Positions 24,849 through 32,691 of a DNA stretch of 64,000 bases are shown piece after piece; the stretch's first letter is position 1, and each line of letters opens with the position of its first letter. This stretch comes from JBMNMU01 sp050953505 (GTDB taxonomy: Bacteria > Bacillota > Clostridia > Peptostreptococcales > Anaerovoracaceae). The translations under genes were made by a program, and so were the position numbers. The notes under the pieces were generated by a model. That model made no database searches. It was not told the DNA's origin and was given only the letters and a program-made list of their open reading frames with translations. The DNA is taken from positions 1,736,001-1,800,000 of the forward strand of contig JBMNMU010000001.1 of the NCBI GenBank assembly GCA_050953505.1, given 5' to 3'.

Positions 24849-25256
24849 GTTTGTTCCTACATTTTCATCTCAAAACCAGGAAAGTGTAGGAACCTTGCCC
24901 TCGGTGTTCCTACACTTTTTACATCTTTGGCCCTTTTTGTAGGAAATAACGCTGTTTGTTCCTACATTTTCATCTCAAAGCCCGGAAAATGTAGGAACCT
25001 TGCCCTCAGTGTTCCTACACCTTTCACATCTTTGGCCCTTTTTGTAGGAAATTACGCTGTTTGTTCCTACATTTTCATCTCAAAACCAGGAAAGTGTAGG
25101 AAACTTGCCCTCGGTGTTCCTACACTTTTGACATCTTTGGCCCTTTTAGTAGGAACTTTCGCCGTTTCTTCCTACATTTTCATCTCAAAGCCCGGAAAGT
25201 GTAGGAACCTTGCCCCGGGTGATCCTACACTTCCTGGGTTCCTACACTCCTACATT
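24849..25256. repeat. 105-bp tandem array, right part (about 3.9 units)
   Basis: The landmark TTCCTAC occurs with exact 105-base spacing at 24855, 24960, 25065 and 25170. Units differ by only a few bases (for example AAACCAGG versus AAGCCCGG). Each carries two inverted repeats: GTGTAGGAAC/GTTCCTACAC with a 12-base loop and TGTAGGAA/TTCCTACA. The last unit decays after 25230. Because 105 is divisible by three, an open frame runs through, but it has no protein-family look. Confidence 0.92.
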
Positions 25257-25306
25257 TTAACTGCTTCCTCCAACGCTTCAAATCATTTATTCATCTTTTA
25301 GTAACT

Positions 25307-25337
25307 AAAAAAACCGTTCAATACTGAACGGTTTTTG
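25307..25337 (-). terminator. ssrA terminator
   Basis: ACCGTTCA (25313-25320) and TGAACGGT (25325-25332) with a 4-base loop form the stem, followed on the minus strand by TTTTTTT. It begins just past the tmRNA 3' end. Confidence 0.9.
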
Positions 25338-25343
25338 GCGTTT

Positions 25344-25711
25344 TGGTGAAGGTGGCGAGAATCGAACTCGCGTCCGAAAGCATTTCCACAAGACTTTCTC
25401 CGAGCGCAGCTAATGATTTATTGTTTCGCTTCCTACATCGTCCATTAGCAGACTATGTGATCAGCTATCCTATAGTTCCCCTGTGCTACTAGGAGCTCAC
25501 ACAGAGTTTTCCTGTATATTTGACGTCAGGATTCTCACCTACAGGTAAATGAGAGCTGACGACGCTCCGTTTAACGGTGCTGCTTAAGCAGCAAATGCGT
25601 AATTGTTGTTATTTTTTGCGTTTATTTTAAACGTGCCCCTTTTTACGTAGACTAGGCAACTACGGCTCGCTTATCTGGCTTCCACACCCCCGTCGAAACC
25701 TGTACACCCCC
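25344..25711 (-). ncRNA. ssrA: Transfer-messenger RNA (tmRNA)
   Basis: tmRNA frees stalled ribosomes and tags the product for degradation. The 5' end GGGGGTG (from 25711) pairs with CACCTTC near the 3' end, and CCA is encoded at 25344-25346. The T-arm GCGAG-TTCGATT-CTCGC is exact. The tag frame starts at GCA (25617-25619), after UAAAC as in other tmRNAs, and encodes AKNNNNYAFAA before TAA (25584-25586). Length 368. smpB lies upstream in the same direction, after a 665-base spacer full of repeats. A terminator follows. Confidence 0.97.
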
Positions 25712-25824
25712 ATGCTTGCTAATTTTGTGTAATACTGTGTTGCTAGCATCCTCTGGATCGCTTGCGTACCAAGTACGCGTCCTTCGCCTTCGTCAGCCGG
25801 GCTGGTTTACACAAAATTTGCATG
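25711..25824. repeat. Inverted repeat abutting the 5' end of ssrA
   Basis: CATGCTTGCTAATTTTGTGTAA (22 bases from 25711) is mirrored by TTACACAAAATTTGCATG (25807-25824), with a 3-base indel. The interior is GC-richer and contains GCGTAC and GTACGC. The left arm touches the mature tmRNA 5' end, so the ssrA promoter must lie in or beyond this element. Confidence 0.7.
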
Positions 25825-26149
25825 TCTCACAGCGCTGGCCAACAATTCTAAAAATCCATTGCTGTGAACCTATAAAATTCTATCCCCTGCTTTAGCACTT
25901 TAGATAGAATTTTTGTTGAGTTTTCTCACATCTTTATTTATTGAAATCTATCTATGTATTAATAATACCACAATGTATCAATTTAAACAATGTAATTTTT
26001 TTATATTTTTGTCAAATTATTAAAAAATTTGATTTTCCTCGAATTCTTATCGGATTCGTAAAAGCTTTTTCTATTAAGACGGACCTCAAACACAAAAGAT
26101 CAGTTGCAAGACCTAACTTTATATGGTTGCAAACATTCCATTATCTGTG
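25825..26149. other. Spacer upstream of ssrA
   Basis: No gene is seen. AAATTCTATC and GATAGAATTTTT (about 25876-25914) form a hairpin with T-rich ends that may terminate the smpB transcript. The rest is very AT-rich and leads into the degenerate repeats. Confidence 0.4.
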
Positions 26150-26376
26150 TTTGTCAAATCCATTTTGGTCATTCATCTCATGATTTGTTTTGCCAAATCA
26201 GTCTAGACACTCATTTCATTATTTGTGTTCGGCAAATCATTTTAGTCACTCATTCAATTATTTAATTCATCGAATCATCAAAATTTAGTTTACCACTTCA
26301 TTCAATTCTTTGGTTCGTCGAATCGCTAAAATTTTATTTTATGCCTCATTCTTATTCGCTTCATCAAATCCAAATC
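26150..26376. repeat. Degenerate tandem repeat downstream of smpB
   Basis: About six units of 40-46 bases start with a variant of TTYGTCRAATC and continue with a CATTCATTATTTG-like part, for example near 26155, 26192, 26230, 26270, 26318 and 26362. Copies are diverged, so the array is old. It runs right up to the smpB stop codon. Confidence 0.6.
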
Positions 26377-26844
26377 TTAATAATTTTGCGCTGACTTCTT
26401 CATTTCTTGCTGTATTCTTCTGTCTGCGTCCCGCTTCGCAATATCATCTCGCTTGTCGAAATTCTTTTTCCCTCGGGCTACCGCAATTTCTATTTTAGCT
26501 AAGCCCTTTTCATTGAGATACACCTGTAGAGGCACTAGGGTCAGTCCCTTCTGGGTGGTGTATCCAATCAGCTTCCTAATCTCCTGTTTATGGAGCAGGA
26601 GCTTTCTTGGCCTAAGTGGATCTACATTAAAGCGATTTCCCTGCTCATATGGGCTCACATGCATTCCATATAGAATGATTTCACTTCCTTCAATTTTGGC
26701 ATAGCTTTCCTTTAGGTTCAGCTTTCCTTGCCTCATAGACTTTATTTCTGTGCCTGTGAGAACAATTCCGGCCTCATATACCTCTTCAATAAAGTAATCA
26801 TGCCGTGCTTTCTTATTCGTAGCTAATACTTTCTTTCGCTTCAT
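26377..26844 (-). CDS. smpB: SsrA-binding protein SmpB
   Basis: SmpB binds tmRNA and places it in stalled ribosomes. The 155-residue protein has the usual N-terminal ATNKKARHDYFIEE, then GTEIKSMRQGKLNLKESY and the basic C-terminal tail with KKNFDKRDDIAKR, which helps decode the empty A site. Length is normal. It begins 4 bases after the stop of the adjacent signal peptidase gene, so it is in that operon, and ssrA follows downstream. Confidence 0.96.
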   Translation of the reverse strand: MKRKKVLATNKKARHDYFIEEVYEAGIVLTGTEIKSMRQGKLNLKESYAKIEGSEIILYGMHVSPYEQGNRFNVDPLRPRKLLLHKQEIRKLIGYTTQKGLTLVPLQVYLNEKGLAKIEIAVARGKKNFDKRDDIAKRDADRRIQQEMKKSAQNY

Positions 26845-26848
26845 ATTA

Positions 26849-27379
26849 TCACCTATCGTTGATTAAACCTATTTTATCAAAAGGAAATAGTCTTAAATCA
26901 ACCCTTCCCAGAATATCCGTAACGGCAACCTCACCTATGCTAGGATCCCTGCTGTCCAGGCTATTGGGCCTGTTATCTCCCATTACGAAAATATATCCTT
27001 CGTCCACTGTGAAAGGCTCCATATCTCCTGGCGTTACACCACCATAGATATAATCCTCTTCCAATGCCTCGCCATTGCGATAAACTACGCCATCTCTAAC
27101 CTCGATTACATCTCCTTCGATGCCAATGACCCTTTTTATCAGGTCCTTTTCCTCCCCGCCATCGCTATAAATATGAGCCTTAAAAACTACAATATCTCCG
27201 TGGCGAGGTGCGCCGGTTAAATAAGGAATTTTATTAACTATCAAATAATTATAAGGCTCGATGGTAGGATACATGGAATATCCCTTTACCAGCGTAGGCT
27301 TTATCAAGGAAGTAATGGCCAAAGCTATGACCAGGGCAATGATTATAGTTTTAGCAAACTCAAATATTGTTTTCCTCAT
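26849..27379 (-). CDS. lepB: Signal peptidase I, paralogue 1 (catalytic dyad present)
   Basis: The membrane-anchored serine protease cuts secretory signal peptides. A single N-terminal transmembrane segment (residues 10-27) precedes the catalytic Ser35 in GYSMYPT and Lys82 in LIKRVIG. The box GDNRPNSLDSRD follows. Length 176 is the Gram-positive size. AAGGAAA precedes the ATG. It is the third of three tandem paralogues, directly upstream of smpB. Confidence 0.95.
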   Translation of the reverse strand: MRKTIFEFAKTIIIALVIALAITSLIKPTLVKGYSMYPTIEPYNYLIVNKIPYLTGAPRHGDIVVFKAHIYSDGGEEKDLIKRVIGIEGDVIEVRDGVVYRNGEALEEDYIYGGVTPGDMEPFTVDEGYIFVMGDNRPNSLDSRDPSIGEVAVTDILGRVDLRLFPFDKIGLINDR

Positions 27380-27423
27380 GATAATTTCCTTTATTTTATC
27401 TATTTGTATCAGTATTTTGGGGC

Positions 27424-27936
27424 TTACCGGATAGGACCGATATCCTTGAAGGGATATAGACGTAATACGGCTTTGCCAACCACTTCATCCAGCTCCACAA
27501 AGCCCACATTAGAATCTCTACTATCGGTGCTGTTCATTCTATTATCTCCCATTACAAAAAGGCTATTCTCCGGTACTAAGGTTTCTTCAAGGAAGCCAGG
27601 TGTAATAGGCTCTAGCAAGTAGGGTTCTTCAAGCTCTTCCCCATTTATGTAAACCTTCCCATCCTTAATCATAATCGTCTCACCAGGCAAACCGATCACA
27701 CGCTTGATTAAAAGCTTTTCCTTCCCAGTCACTGTTTTAAGGTCCGAATGAAATACGATAATGTCACCATGAGCTGGTTTACCAAATCGGTAAGACTGCT
27801 TGCTTAAAAAGATGTAATTGTTTTCATATAAAGTTGGTTGCATGGAGCTTTCTTTTACTATGGTTGGTTTTATAAATTGCATGATGATGATTGCCGCTAT
27901 AACAGCAATTAATATGTCCTTAATCCATACCTTCAT
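27424..27936 (-). CDS. lepB: Signal peptidase I, paralogue 2 (catalytic dyad present)
   Basis: This 170-residue paralogue has one N-terminal membrane segment, the catalytic Ser31 in ESSMQPT, Lys78 in LIKRVIG and the GDNRMNSTDSRD box. It is as complete as paralogue 1 but clearly different in sequence, so the two may prefer different substrates. It lies 44 bases upstream of paralogue 1 and 25 bases downstream of the inactive paralogue. The ribosome binding site is weak. Confidence 0.94.
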   Translation of the reverse strand: MKVWIKDILIAVIAAIIIMQFIKPTIVKESSMQPTLYENNYIFLSKQSYRFGKPAHGDIIVFHSDLKTVTGKEKLLIKRVIGLPGETIMIKDGKVYINGEELEEPYLLEPITPGFLEETLVPENSLFVMGDNRMNSTDSRDSNVGFVELDEVVGKAVLRLYPFKDIGPIR

Positions 27937-27961
27937 TTTCTATTATACCCATTTCCTTAAA

Positions 27962-28504
27962 TTATTTAACTATTCCAAAGGAACGAAGTGGCCAAACCCG
28001 CAACCAGCAATCGCCTCGGATGGTATTCATCTTAACAGGGCCTATCCTAGAATCCCTGCTATCTATGCTATTTTCTCGATTATCACCTAGCACAAAGACT
28101 TCATCCTCAAGAAGGAGAACTTCCTCTACATTACCTTCTGTAACACCTATGGCGTAATCTTCTCTCAACGCCTTTCCATTTCTATAAACCTTACCATTTT
28201 CTATTTTAATGGTATCCCCGGGTACGCCAACCACTCTTCTAATGGTGTTATCCCCTTTATCGCCTTCATCTATGAGGTCATCACGGAAAGCCACGACGGT
28301 TAAAAAATCAGGAGCACCCCTTTTGGGAGTATAGGTTTGCTTTGAAACGATAATTACTTCCCCATCCTGGATGCCGGGCTCCATTGCTATTCCATCTGAT
28401 GTAATGGGCCTTACAAACATTGTAACAATAAATGCTAAAATGACTGGATAAATATAAATCCGATTTCTTTCTTTAAAAGGCCTGTTATCTTCGTATTTTG
28501 CCAT
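27962..28504 (-). CDS. Signal peptidase I homologue lacking the Ser/Lys dyad (paralogue 3)
   Basis: The start is ATG 28502-28504, preceded by AAGGAGG; a longer frame to 28525 is less likely. The 180-residue protein has the N-terminal membrane segment (18-31) and the conserved C-terminal GDNRENSIDSRD. However, the catalytic serine is Ala40 (DGIAMEPG) and the general-base lysine is Arg89 (TIRRVVG). I checked both codons (GCA and AGA). The rest of the fold is conserved, so it is not a decaying gene. The arrangement recalls S. aureus SpsA, which lacks these residues and neighbours the active SpsB. Confidence 0.9.
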   Translation of the reverse strand: MAKYEDNRPFKERNRIYIYPVILAFIVTMFVRPITSDGIAMEPGIQDGEVIIVSKQTYTPKRGAPDFLTVVAFRDDLIDEGDKGDNTIRRVVGVPGDTIKIENGKVYRNGKALREDYAIGVTEGNVEEVLLLEDEVFVLGDNRENSIDSRDSRIGPVKMNTIRGDCWLRVWPLRSFGIVK

Positions 28505-28551
28505 GAAAAGCCTCCTTACCTTCATCTTCGTTGTTTTCTTTCATCCGCCGC

Positions 28552-29526
28552 CTAGTTTGGCCCGAATAAATCTGCTCTGATCTTTTCTAAATGGGGAGGA
28601 AGTTCAGCCTTTACTTCCTTTCCTTCCATATATTCTAGTATACCTGCTCCTTGGTAGAAGCAAAGCCTATAAGCATGTAAAAACTGCGTTGTTAAAGCAT
28701 ATTTCTCTTGAATTCTTCTATTTTTTCGTCTATCGCCATATTTAGTATCACCTATCACCGGGAATCCCGCTCTTGCTAGATGAGCACGGATTTGATGAGT
28801 ACGCCCAGTTATTAGCTCTACCTCTACCAGAGTAAATCCACCCGCTGTTTTAAGTGGCCTAGCATTGGTTTCCATCACCTTGCCACCCTGGGCATCTAAA
28901 TCCATTACCTTTACCGTATTGCTTTTTTCGTCCTTGTCCATTTTATCTTTTAGGTTCAAGGTTTTTTTCAGCTCGCCAAACACAATCGTCAAATAATATT
29001 TTCTAATATAGTCCTTTTCCCGAATCATTTGATTCAGATCCTGAAGAGCTTTATTGTTCTTGCCGAAAATCACAAGACCAGTGGTATTCCGGTCCAGCCT
29101 ATTAACAGGAGAAGGAACAAAGGTCCGCTCTTTACCGGGATTATATTCCCCACGCTGGGCCAGGTAACCTGCCACTTGATTCGCAAGGGTGTTTTTCTTC
29201 TCGGTTTTATCCCCATGGGTAAGTAACCCAAAGGGCTTTTCAACTATAATAATATTATCATCCTCGTAGGCAATTTGAAACTGCTTCTTGGCCTTATGGA
29301 GCACTTTCCTCTCTTTATAGGCATCCACCTCCGCAGGATTCATGTAAAGAATGACTTCATCTCCCAACTTTAAGTTGGTATCGATACCGGCTCGTTTGCC
29401 GTTGACCTTTACATTCTTACGGATTAACTTATATATATGACTAAGAGGTGCGCCTTTCAGATATTTCTTCAGGAACCTGTCTAGCCTTTGATTTTCTTCA
29501 TTTTCTGTTATTATTAATTTTACCAT
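28552..29526 (-). CDS. RluA-family 23S rRNA/tRNA pseudouridine synthase
   Basis: The enzyme converts uridine to pseudouridine in structured RNA. An S4 RNA-binding domain is in residues 1-70 (RLDRFLKKYLKGAP), followed by the catalytic region VNRLDRNTTGLVIFGK, whose Asp is the nucleophile. GRTHQIRAHLA is the third conserved motif. Length 324 suits RluC/RluD-type enzymes. The ribosome site AGAGGTAAAG precedes the ATG. It starts the run of genes leading to the signal peptidases. Which uridine is modified cannot be told. Confidence 0.9.
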   Translation of the reverse strand: MVKLIITENEENQRLDRFLKKYLKGAPLSHIYKLIRKNVKVNGKRAGIDTNLKLGDEVILYMNPAEVDAYKERKVLHKAKKQFQIAYEDDNIIIVEKPFGLLTHGDKTEKKNTLANQVAGYLAQRGEYNPGKERTFVPSPVNRLDRNTTGLVIFGKNNKALQDLNQMIREKDYIRKYYLTIVFGELKKTLNLKDKMDKDEKSNTVKVMDLDAQGGKVMETNARPLKTAGGFTLVEVELITGRTHQIRAHLARAGFPVIGDTKYGDRRKNRRIQEKYALTTQFLHAYRLCFYQGAGILEYMEGKEVKAELPPHLEKIRADLFGPN

Positions 29527-29824
29527 CTTTACCTCTGGGTTTTAGCCATGAGCCCTTTATTTAGTATCAAATGGCTGGCCTTGGCATAAAACTTCCCTTT
29601 TGTCCTATGGGATTTGCTTTGCAATATGTAATTATACATCATAAACCAATCCAATTATACCCATGTAAACAAAACTTAATATTAAAATATCTCCAAGGTG
29701 TTTGTCTTAAAACAGTGAATATGATAAATTAATAGAAGAATATATCGGAATAGAAAGAAAGCTTGTCATTTAAGCTTAGACCTAAAAATAGTATAACGGG
29801 ATTACACTTCATAGGGGGAATATA

Positions 29825-30415
29825 ATGAAAAGAATAAAGGATTTTATTTATAATAAAAGTGATATTTTTGTTGCATTGATTATTGTGTGTATAGCGGCAT
29901 TTGTCATCGTTAACAGGATAGAAATAATAACTGCCTATCCATCAACTTTGGCTGCTGAGGCCAATGCTGCTGCGGAAGGAATTGGCTCAACTCCTAAGCA
30001 TGTCCCACAAGGAGAACCCTGGGGTCAAAATCCTGAAGACCAAGAGCCCGATGAGGGTTCCCTAGATGAAAATATGGATCCAGATCAGCCTGTTAGTAGT
30101 GATGAAAGCCTTCCACCACCAGACACAGGTCAGGAAAGCCCTGGGGTAGGCGGTCAAGGCTCTTCACCATCTCAAGGCTCTGGTTCACAAGGCTCTAATC
30201 CCCAAGGAGGTTCGGACCTATCACTAACCATAGAATATGGGATGACAGGAGATCAGATTGCCGATGCTCTTATCAGAGCCGGACTACTAGAAACTAGGCA
30301 ACAGTTTTATAATGCGGTAGCCATAGCTGGCGCAGAAACAAAATTACAGGCAGGAACATTTACTATCCCTGCCAATGCTTCACCAGATGAAATTGTATCT
30401 ATTATAACGAGATAA
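29825..30415 (+). CDS. Membrane-anchored protein with a Pro/Gln/Ser-rich linker and MltG-like terminal module
   Basis: Residues 13-34 form one N-terminal membrane segment. Residues about 45-135 are low complexity, rich in Pro, Glu, Gly, Ser and Gln. The last 65 residues read like the LysM-like half of YceG/MltG (MTGDQIADALIRAGLL, then LQAGTFTIPANASPDEI) but the catalytic transglycosylase domain is absent. The 196-residue protein has GGGGGAA before the ATG and a terminator behind it. It may be an extracytoplasmic peptidoglycan-associated protein; the function is unknown. Confidence 0.7.
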   Translation: MKRIKDFIYNKSDIFVALIIVCIAAFVIVNRIEIITAYPSTLAAEANAAAEGIGSTPKHVPQGEPWGQNPEDQEPDEGSLDENMDPDQPVSSDESLPPPDTGQESPGVGGQGSSPSQGSGSQGSNPQGGSDLSLTIEYGMTGDQIADALIRAGLLETRQQFYNAVAIAGAETKLQAGTFTIPANASPDEIVSIITR

Positions 30416-30420
30416 AATTC

Positions 30421-30708
30421 TTAATCGTCGTCAGATTCTAAAAGCCGGATTATCATATCTAATCTGGCTTTTTGTTGGTCATTCATCATCACCCTGAGAG
30501 CCTTGATTGCTTTTAATTGTTTTTCAAACTGAGCCTGATTATCCTTTGTCATCTTTTTAATATTACGAATTTCTGCGATGAGCTCCTCATCACTTTTGTC
30601 TTTGTATTGCTCCGCCAAATCAGGAGCCTTTTTTCTTTTTCTTTGATCATTATCTTTAAAACCTAGTTGTTCTGCTAGCTCTGCCAACATTTTATTATCA
30701 ATATCCAT
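30421..30708 (-). CDS. Small coiled-coil-like protein of unknown function
   Basis: The 95-residue charged protein (many Lys, Glu, Asp) is predicted helical throughout, starting MDIDNKMLAELAEQLGF and ending ESDDD. A ribosome site AAAGGGGG precedes the ATG. Its stop lies 5 bases from the stop of the convergent MltG-like gene, and the terminator of that gene is encoded within its 3' end. It has no signal peptide or enzymatic motif. Confidence 0.6.
   Translation of the reverse strand: MDIDNKMLAELAEQLGFKDNDQRKRKKAPDLAEQYKDKSDEELIAEIRNIKKMTKDNQAQFEKQLKAIKALRVMMNDQQKARLDMIIRLLESDDD
30441..30473 (+). terminator. Terminator of the MltG-like gene, inside the convergent gene
   Basis: AAAGCC-GGATTA and TAATC-TGGCTTTTT form a stem around TCATATC, with one mismatch, followed by TTT. 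It overlaps the end of the coding region on the other strand. Confidence 0.75.
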
Positions 30709-30855
30709 TTTTTCCCCCTTTAGTTAAAACTGAAATTTTGAATCATGCACTATAATATATGCACAAACCTCATTTTGTTTTCATATTATAGTGAATAAAG
30801 CATTAAACTATTAGAAAAGTTTATTGAATTTGTGAGAATAGGATTGGAGGTACAT

Positions 30856-31260
30856 ATGAACCCGGGACTATTGGTTGTCTTAATATTGCTATTCTCTAAT
30901 TCAGGTAAGGGACAGGGACCCATTGGAAAGATCAACATTCCTTCTTCCGGCCCTAATTATATCGATACCTTTAAAATGGAGCTTCTTTTAGACAGGCTAC
31001 GTAATGTGACTGACAGCTTAGAAAGAGTAAACCGTCTGAATCAAATGAAAAACGTTCCCTTCACAAAGGATAATGCCCTGGATCGTATCCAAGAGTCTTT
31101 GGATGCTGTAAGGGGCCTATTGGCAGATGGCAAATCTCTACAAAAAGTAAACAAGGCAACCCAAACAATTTCTGCAGCAAAAAAATTCGGAAATATGGAA
31201 TCTATGATGTCCTCCATGGGACCGATTCTTTCCATGCTATCTGATCAAGATGAAGAATAG
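30856..31260 (+). CDS. Small protein of unknown function with an N-terminal hydrophobic segment
   Basis: The start is set at ATG 30856, because TTGGAGG lies 6 bases before it; the longer frame begins upstream of that site. The 134-residue protein starts with a short hydrophobic stretch (LLVVLILLF) and then is polar and helix-rich, with MELLLDRLRN and GRDLPSANR-like segments absent of enzymatic motifs. It ends MLSDQDEE. It precedes fba by 132 bases in the same direction. It may be membrane-associated. Confidence 0.6.
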   Translation: MNPGLLVVLILLFSNSGKGQGPIGKINIPSSGPNYIDTFKMELLLDRLRNVTDSLERVNRLNQMKNVPFTKDNALDRIQESLDAVRGLLADGKSLQKVNKATQTISAAKKFGNMESMMSSMGPILSMLSDQDEE

Positions 31261-31392
31261 CAAAAAAAGCCATATGATTTTCCTGTATTCTGGCGTATAA
31301 TATTAATATGTTAGGTAAAATCTGTCTAGCAATTGCATTAGGCAGTTGCTTCAGCTTGGGCAGAATAATATATAATACAGGAGGAATTTTTT

Positions 31393-32322
31393 ATGGCCTT
31401 AGTTACATCAAAAGCAATGTTTGAAAAAGCATTAAAAAGCGATTATGCGGTTGGTGCCTTTAATGTTAATAATATGGAAATCATTCAGGGTATTGTAGAT
31501 GCCGCTAAATTAGAAAATGCACCCTTGATACTGCAAGTATCCGCAGGCGCAAGAAAATATGCCAAGCCTATCTATCTTCGAAAGCTAGTGGAAGCAGCCA
31601 TTGAAGATACAGGATTGGATATTGTGCTACATCTGGATCATGGAGAGGATTTTGAAATCTGTAAAAAGTGTGTAGACGATGGCTTCACCTCTGTTATGAT
31701 TGACGGTTCAAAGCATGACTTCGAGGAAAACATTCGTCTAACTAAACAGGTGGTAGACTATGCCCATGAAAGAGGCGTGGTAGTTGAAGCTGAGCTTGGT
31801 AGATTGGCTGGTATCGAAGATGATATAAATGTAGATGCTCGTTCTGCTTCCTTTACAGACCCTGATCAAGCTGCCGAATTTGTTGAAAGAACAGGAGTAG
31901 ACTCCCTAGCCATATCCATCGGCACAAGCCATGGAGCCTATAAATTTAAAGGAGACCCTTATCTTGACTTTGAACGATTAAAACAAATAAGTAAGCTTAT
32001 ACCAAACACCCCTCTAGTCTTACATGGCGCATCCACTGTTCTACCTGAATTCGTATCACTTTGTAATCAATACGGCGGCAACATCCCCGGAGCCCAGGGA
32101 GTTCCTGAAGAAATGATTCGAGAAGCTACAAAATACGGTGTTTGCAAGGTCAATATCGATACAGACTTAAGATTGGCCATGACTGCTGAGGTTAGGAAAA
32201 TCCTAGCGGAAAAACCAGAAGAATTTGATCCAAGAAAATATCTAGGACCTGCAAGAGATGCAATAACTAAAATGGTTCAGCATAAAATCAAAAACGTCCT
32301 GGGCGCTAGCAACAAACGTTAA
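31393..32322 (+). CDS. fba: Class II fructose-1,6-bisphosphate aldolase
   Basis: The zinc-dependent enzyme splits fructose-1,6-bisphosphate to dihydroxyacetone phosphate and glyceraldehyde-3-phosphate in glycolysis and gluconeogenesis. LHLDHGEDFEICKKCVDDGF contains the catalytic Asp and a zinc His, VVVEAELGRLAG a metal-binding Glu, and LVLHGAST the second His. GACT-like phosphate loop residues are in CKVNIDTDLRLA. Length 309 is typical. AGGAGG lies before the ATG and a TATAAT box about 20 bases further. It is followed by two long palindromes. Confidence 0.95.
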   Translation: MALVTSKAMFEKALKSDYAVGAFNVNNMEIIQGIVDAAKLENAPLILQVSAGARKYAKPIYLRKLVEAAIEDTGLDIVLHLDHGEDFEICKKCVDDGFTSVMIDGSKHDFEENIRLTKQVVDYAHERGVVVEAELGRLAGIEDDINVDARSASFTDPDQAAEFVERTGVDSLAISIGTSHGAYKFKGDPYLDFERLKQISKLIPNTPLVLHGASTVLPEFVSLCNQYGGNIPGAQGVPEEMIREATKYGVCKVNIDTDLRLAMTAEVRKILAEKPEEFDPRKYLGPARDAITKMVQHKIKNVLGASNKR

Positions 32323-32364
32323 TATTAGAAGGGTCAGATTTACTGTCCCCTAGAATACGTTAAA

Positions 32365-32464
32365 AAGAATATTAAATGTCCTCTAAGTGTACGTAAAACC
32401 CTTCAACTTTTCATGCCACAGGCATATAAAAAGTTGCCGGAACGTGAGGATATTTAATATTCTT
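32365..32464. repeat. Long palindromic element A after fba
   Basis: AAGAATATTAAATGTCCTC at the left is mirrored by AGGATATTTAATATTCTT at the right, with CAACTTTTCATGCC facing GGCATATAAAAAGTTG near the apex. The left arm has an unpaired CTAAG...TACGTAAAACC bulge. Element B has the same plan with different arms. Confidence 0.8.
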
Positions 32465-32533
32465 ATTTATTTTATAATAGAGGGATATGTTGCGATAGGA
32501 CTTCAAGCTAAAGAGGGGTTAACGATTAAACAA

Positions 32534-32652
32534 AAGAGGGTAAAGTGTTTTCTAAGCATTACGTGAAACCTCTTACCAATTTTGATGCGTAGCACCTAAA
32601 GGTGCATAGCATCATAAAATTGGCGGGTTGCGTGAAAACACTTTACCCTCTT
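32534..32652. repeat. Long palindromic element B after fba
   Basis: AAGAGGGTAAAGTGTTTTC faces GAAAACACTTTACCCTCTT across 119 bases, and ACCAATTTTGATGC faces GCATCATAAAATTGG near the apex. The left arm bears a CTAAG...TACGTGAAACC bulge matching element A. A third loose copy of the arm, CTTTACCCTCTTA, follows near 32674. Confidence 0.85.
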
Positions 32653-32691
32653 ACTTTTGACTTGAATTTTGTAAAACTTTACCCTCTTATC

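Noticed and set aside
23264..25256. CRISPR array
   Set aside because: Units are 105 bases and identical through the whole length, with no variable spacers and no cas genes.
24756..25301. Plus-strand 181-codon frame with a 35-residue repeat
   Set aside because: It is simply the 105-bp array read in frame, starts inside the transposase gene and has no ribosome site of its own or protein-family look.
27962..28525. Decaying pseudogene
   Set aside because: The frame is complete, has a good ribosome site and the conserved structural boxes; only the catalytic pair is changed.
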